This document shows positions 6,765-7,180 of a stretch of 7,180 nt of DNA, piece by piece. The position numbers and the translations under genes are program-made. The DNA comes from Alphaproteobacteria bacterium. Lineage in GTDB: Bacteria; Pseudomonadota; Alphaproteobacteria; Rhizobiales; Hyphomicrobiaceae. The notes under the pieces are model-generated. The model was not told where the DNA came from. It saw nothing but the letters and a program-made list of their open reading frames with translations, and did not search any database. The stretch's first letter is position 1, and each line of letters begins with the position of its first letter. The stretch covers positions 1 to 7,180 of the forward strand of contig VBAB01000013.1 of assembly GCA_005888525.1 (NCBI GenBank), given 5' to 3'.

Positions 6765-6785
6765 CTGTCAGCACTCAGCCCGGTC
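6741..6785 (-). repeat. Right IS end: two tandem terminal motifs
   Basis: Read on the - strand from outside in, the outer unit (6785-6766) is GACCGGGCTGAGTGCTGACA and the inner unit (6760-6741) is GACCGGGTTGATGCCTGACA. Their starts are 25 bp apart, as at the left end. The inner unit equals left unit L1 exactly. Confidence 0.85.
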
Positions 6786-6799
6786 TATACCCCTCTTCA

Positions 6800-6834
6800 C
6801 CCCACCCCTAGCCCCACCCCATCAAGGGGAGGGG
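6800..6834 (-). repeat. GC-rich hairpin element, right of the IS (inverted relative of 5382-5417)
   Basis: CCCCACCCC (6812-6820) and GGGGAGGGG (6826-6834) pair at eight of nine positions around loop ATCAA, and CCCCACCCC recurs at 6800-6808. Read on the - strand this has the same layout as the left element: C-rich arm, a loop containing TTG, G-rich arm, then a GGGGTGGGG tail. No T-run follows. Confidence 0.65.
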
Positions 6835-6861
6835 AATCTGTCGAGTACGCTTCATGGTTGG

Positions 6862-6889
6862 CGCTCTATTGATTCCGGGTACTAGAGCG
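6862..6889 (+). repeat. Short palindrome upstream of lnt sharing the TAGAGCG core of palindrome B
   Basis: CGCTCTA (6862-6868) and TAGAGCG (6883-6889) form a 7-bp perfect inverted repeat with a 14-nt centre, 46 bp before the lnt start. The same TAGAGCG/CGCTCTA tips close palindrome B at 2524 and 2587. This may be a reduced member of one repeat family, or only a short coincidental match. Strand is nominal. Confidence 0.4.
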
Positions 6890-6935
6890 ATCTCGCGCGC
6901 CCCAAGTCCCTCGATGCTCATCCGTCTAGGAGCCC

Positions 6936-7180
6936 ATGCCCGCCGACGCGTCGACCAAGGCTCTTGCAGAGCGCGTGCGAAACTTGCGCGGGTGGCGCAG
7001 GCGCGCGGCGGCGTTCGCGGCGGGCGCCGTGTCCGTTCTGGCCATGGCGCCGTTTTTCGCCTGGCCGGTGCTCTGGATCACGCTGCCGGCGCTGGTGTGG
7101 CTGATCGACGGGGCCGCGTCCGACGGTGGTGCCGCGCGACGGTACACGCGCCCTGAAATCATCGCCGCCGAGATCGGCTG
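6936..7180 (+). CDS. lnt: Apolipoprotein N-acyltransferase Lnt, N-terminal part (runs off window)
   Basis: The frame from ATG 6936 stays open to the window edge and gives 81 residues. They start MPADASTKALAERVRNLRGW, followed by a basic RRR cluster and hydrophobic segments over about residues 23-58 (AAAFAAGAVSVLAMAPF, FAWPVLWITLPALVWLIDG). The LRGWRR-x-hydrophobic start, APFF-x-WPVL and LVWLIDG are the pattern of alphaproteobacterial Lnt N-termini. Lnt is an inner-membrane enzyme adding the third acyl chain to the lipoprotein N-terminal Cys. The nitrilase-like domain with the Glu-Lys-Cys triad lies beyond the window. AGGAG lies at 6928-6932, only 3 nt from the ATG, which is closer than usual. 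Its usual partner corC is 1.6 kb upstream because of the IS. Confidence 0.85.
   Translation, partial: MPADASTKALAERVRNLRGWRRRAAAFAAGAVSVLAMAPFFAWPVLWITLPALVWLIDGAASDGGAARRYTRPEIIAAEIG

Larger units (their letters stand above)
5449..6785 (-). mobile_element. Complete IS481-family insertion sequence between corC and lnt
   Basis: About 1337 bp with one transposase gene on the - strand. Both ends carry two copies of a 20-bp motif beginning GACCGGG, set 25 bp apart and facing inward. The family call rests on the single-frame transposase of about 400 residues with the IS481-type DDE region. Size is at the upper end for the family as I know it. No clear target-site duplication is visible at these boundaries. 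The exact ends are uncertain by a few bases, and the left end might extend to about 5423. The IS lies wholly in the intergenic spacer and breaks no gene. Confidence 0.85.

Noticed and set aside
5441..6792. Clear target-site duplication at 5449 and 6785
   Set aside because: The flanks TTGTCC and TATACC do not match directly. Only the shifted-boundary reading with TACC gives a short match, and it is listed as a weak finding.
5484..6872. Open + strand frame of 462 codons over the IS
   Set aside because: Antisense to the intact DDE transposase, reads through both terminal repeats, and shows no family motif.
1..7180. CRISPR array, tRNA or rRNA genes, toxin-antitoxin, defence or biosynthetic system
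   Set aside because: No spaced direct-repeat array, cloverleaf or matching gene set was seen. Apart from the IS, the window is a conserved housekeeping cluster.

Overview
The window looks like a chromosomal housekeeping segment of a high-GC alphaproteobacterium, probably in the Hyphomicrobiales (Rhizobiales). The basis is the gene order (tsaB end, rimI, fur-family gene, miaB, phoH, ybeY, corC, lnt), the strong G/C bias at third codon positions, and REP-like intergenic palindromes of a kind I recall from that order. I cannot name a genus. All core genes are on the + strand and look intact. The first gene is cut by the left edge and the last by the right edge.

Layout: 1-57 is the tail of a probable tsaB, overlapping rimI (54-530) by ATGA. 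A 78-bp gap with a candidate promoter leads to a Fur-family regulator (609-1058), which is followed after 1 bp by miaB (1060-2406). The 234-bp gap 2407-2640 holds two adjacent imperfect palindromes and then a strong ribosome binding site for phoH, whose best start is TTG 2641. phoH, ybeY and corC follow closely (phoH and ybeY overlap). The short gap 4205-4268 shows no distinct feature. From 5316 to 6935 the corC-lnt spacer is split by a complete IS481-type insertion sequence (about 5449-6785) with its transposase on the - strand. The lnt gene starts at 6936 and runs off the window.

Functional logic: TsaB (t6A at A37) and MiaB (ms2i6A at A37) modify tRNA next to the anticodon. RimI acetylates a ribosomal protein N terminus. 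PhoH and YbeY act in RNA and ribosome metabolism, CorC is a CBS-domain protein often linked to cation or lipid homeostasis, and Lnt completes lipoprotein maturation. The miaB-phoH(ybeZ)-ybeY-corC(ybeX)-lnt order is also that of Escherichia coli. The Fur-family gene embedded here is typical of alphaproteobacteria.

No new multi-gene system is visible. The unusual content is structural: tandem 25-bp-spaced terminal repeats at both IS ends, a 17-bp perfect inverted repeat inside the end of the transposase gene, inverted GC-rich elements on both sides of the IS, and the paired palindromes upstream of phoH.
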